A DNA stretch of 64,000 nt from Nothophaeocryptopus gaeumannii (taxonomy: Eukaryota > Ascomycota > Dothideomycetes > Mycosphaerellales > Mycosphaerellaceae). The notes under the pieces were generated by a model. It had not been told where the DNA came from. It searched no databases and saw only the letters and a program-made list of their open reading frames with translations. A program made the translations under genes and the position numbers. The stretch covers positions 682,001 to 746,000 of the forward strand of contig JASISA010000036.1 in assembly GCA_031771865.1 (NCBI GenBank), given 5' to 3'. This document shows, one piece after another, positions 62,863-64,000 of the stretch (positions are counted from its first letter, which is position 1; each line of letters begins with the position of its first letter).

Positions 62863-64000
62863 ATGGCGAATGACGAGCCAGAAAGTCCGCTTGGGAGCCC
62901 CTCGCCGCCTACATCCCCTGACGAGCTCTCATCTCCGCTCAGTAGTCCCGATGCCGCTCGAATCTCTTCCCCTCCACGAATGGCGTCGGATAATAGCATT
63001 CCCTCGAGCATGTCAAATATGACTGCCTCATCCACTCCGCGGGGAACACTCGATGCCGCGCGAAGACCGCCGGGTGCCACATTCGCACGTGGAAACGCCC
63101 CGACTATGAACCCGGATATTGCTGCGAGAATGAAGGCCTTCTCGTTGTCAAGAGCTGGGCCGGCCACGCCACAACCCAACCGAGGGCCGATCAGCCCACC
63201 TACACAATCTCCGGGTCCTCAGGTTGGAGGCTTTCCTTCCAACTTCAAGCTACCGCCTGGTATGAACAGACCGACTCCACAGCCTACTATGTCCTCGCCT
63301 GCCATCCCTGGGACCGAGACCGGGCCTAAGCCTCCTGCTAAAGGTCTATCGCTTGCAGAGAAGCGTGGTATGAAGCTCCCAGGTGGTCTCCCAGGCCAAG
63401 CTCCAGCTCCAACTCCAGCACCAACAGGAAGACAAAAACCTAAGATGACTTTGTCGCAAATGGGCGGTGGTCCGACGAACGGAGACGTCAATGGTCAAGA
63501 GCCGAAGAAGCAGGAAACTGCCATGGACAAATACGCCGATCTCATCGACACAAAGACTGGCGCCCTGAAGTTCAAAGGCAAGGCAGTGGTACACGGACAG
63601 GGTATTGATTTCACATCAGGAAAGAGCTTCAGCATAAGTTTGGACGAAGTCGATACTCTGGATGAGCTAGGGAAAGGCAACTACGGAACCGTATACAAAG
63701 TTCGACATTCGCGACCGAAATTCCGCAAGGTTGGACAAGGGCTTGCTGGAAACAAGTCTCGGGAACAGGCAGAAGAGGAACTGGTGCCGAACTCACCAGC
63801 GCGAGGGAACGATGTCACACAGACTCCCACGACCACCACCACTCAGCAAGCGTACGGCAGAGGCGGGACCACGGGCATAGTAATGGCCATGAAGGAGATG
63901 CGACTCGAGCTTGACGACGCGAAATTCCAGTCGATTATCATGGAACTGGACGTTCTCCATCGCTGCATATCGTCCTACATTGTCGACTTTTACGGAGCTT
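62863..64000 (+). CDS. PBS2: MAP kinase kinase PBS2 (HOG pathway), 5' part
   Basis: The frame is open from the ATG at 62863 to the window end, 379 residues so far, without an intron. Residues 1-200 are a Pro/Ser/Thr-rich tail (SPPTSPDELSSPLSSP; the fungal PBS2 N-terminus, which in yeast binds Sho1 through a proline motif). TLDELGKGNYGTVYKVRHSR is the Gly-rich loop at about 265-284, followed by a Ser/Thr/Glu-rich insert of about 50 residues. Then comes VMAMKEMRLELDDAKFQSII with the ATP-binding Lys344, and MELDVLHRCISSYIVDFYGA. This block is the PBS2-type MAPKK, which phosphorylates HOG1 upon osmotic stress. The kinase core beyond the HRC helix lies outside the window. Confidence 0.93.
   Translation, partial: MANDEPESPLGSPSPPTSPDELSSPLSSPDAARISSPPRMASDNSIPSSMSNMTASSTPRGTLDAARRPPGATFARGNAPTMNPDIAARMKAFSLSRAGPATPQPNRGPISPPTQSPGPQVGGFPSNFKLPPGMNRPTPQPTMSSPAIPGTETGPKPPAKGLSLAEKRGMKLPGGLPGQAPAPTPAPTGRQKPKMTLSQMGGGPTNGDVNGQEPKKQETAMDKYADLIDTKTGALKFKGKAVVHGQGIDFTSGKSFSISLDEVDTLDELGKGNYGTVYKVRHSRPKFRKVGQGLAGNKSREQAEEELVPNSPARGNDVTQTPTTTTTQQAYGRGGTTGIVMAMKEMRLELDDAKFQSIIMELDVLHRCISSYIVDFYGA

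Overview
This window is nuclear DNA of a filamentous ascomycete (Pezizomycotina). The gene style and several families suggest Dothideomycetes, but that class assignment is inference. The evidence is: intron-poor genes with introns mostly of 46-89 nt (GT-AG, branch sites such as CTAAC and CTGAC); dense genes on both strands with short shared promoters; fungal families (LOC1, OM14, TOM5, VPS68, KRE2/MNT1 mannosyltransferases, PBS2); secreted proteins and a P450; and AT-rich relic patches that look mutated.

Layout. 1-5.7 kb: 3' end of a BST1-type GPI inositol deacylase, an L-2-hydroxyglutarate dehydrogenase, a lipocalin-like protein and a ThDP enzyme. 5.7-8.7 kb: a gene-poor stretch with a TA-rich relic, then a secreted-protein gene. 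8.7-15.6 kb: housekeeping genes (OM14, UCH37-type deubiquitinase, DHR1 helicase, PAC3 proteasome chaperone). 15.8-21.4 kb: an oxidative patch on the minus strand (FAD monooxygenase, broken FMN alpha-hydroxy-acid dehydrogenase, P450). 22.5-24.6 kb: TOM5 and SPN1/IWS1. 24.6-27.9 kb: an accessory stretch with a 55-residue cysteine-rich secreted protein, a minisatellite and a C2H2 zinc-finger relic. 27.9-29.8 kb: a MetE-like protein and TRM9. 30.5-36.5 kb: three tandem USP-type deubiquitinase paralogs, the first intact, the second and third disrupted. 36.5-56.7 kb: GCP2, PUP2, a coiled-coil protein, a cysteine-rich secreted protein, MAU2, LOC1, an EHT1/EEB1-like hydrolase, VPS68, an SDR, a KRE2-family mannosyltransferase, a hypothetical gene and an F-box protein. 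57-58.8 kb: a decayed tandem repeat. 59.8-64 kb: an ECM3-like auxin-efflux-carrier protein and the 5' part of PBS2, cut by the window edge.

Most genes are conserved single-copy genes with unrelated roles (proteasome subunit and chaperone, ribosome assembly, tRNA modification, cohesin loading, mitochondrial import, osmotic MAPK signalling), arranged as divergent pairs (OM14/UCH, DHR1/PAC3, TOM5/SPN1, GCP2/PUP2, MAU2/LOC1, hydrolase/VPS68). The most unusual content is the tandem USP family with two disrupted copies, the tiny 6-Cys secreted protein beside a minisatellite, the decayed repeat array at 57-58.8 kb, and two introns that appear to use a GTCCGT donor. Exon boundaries were read by eye and checked for frame; a few could be off by a base.
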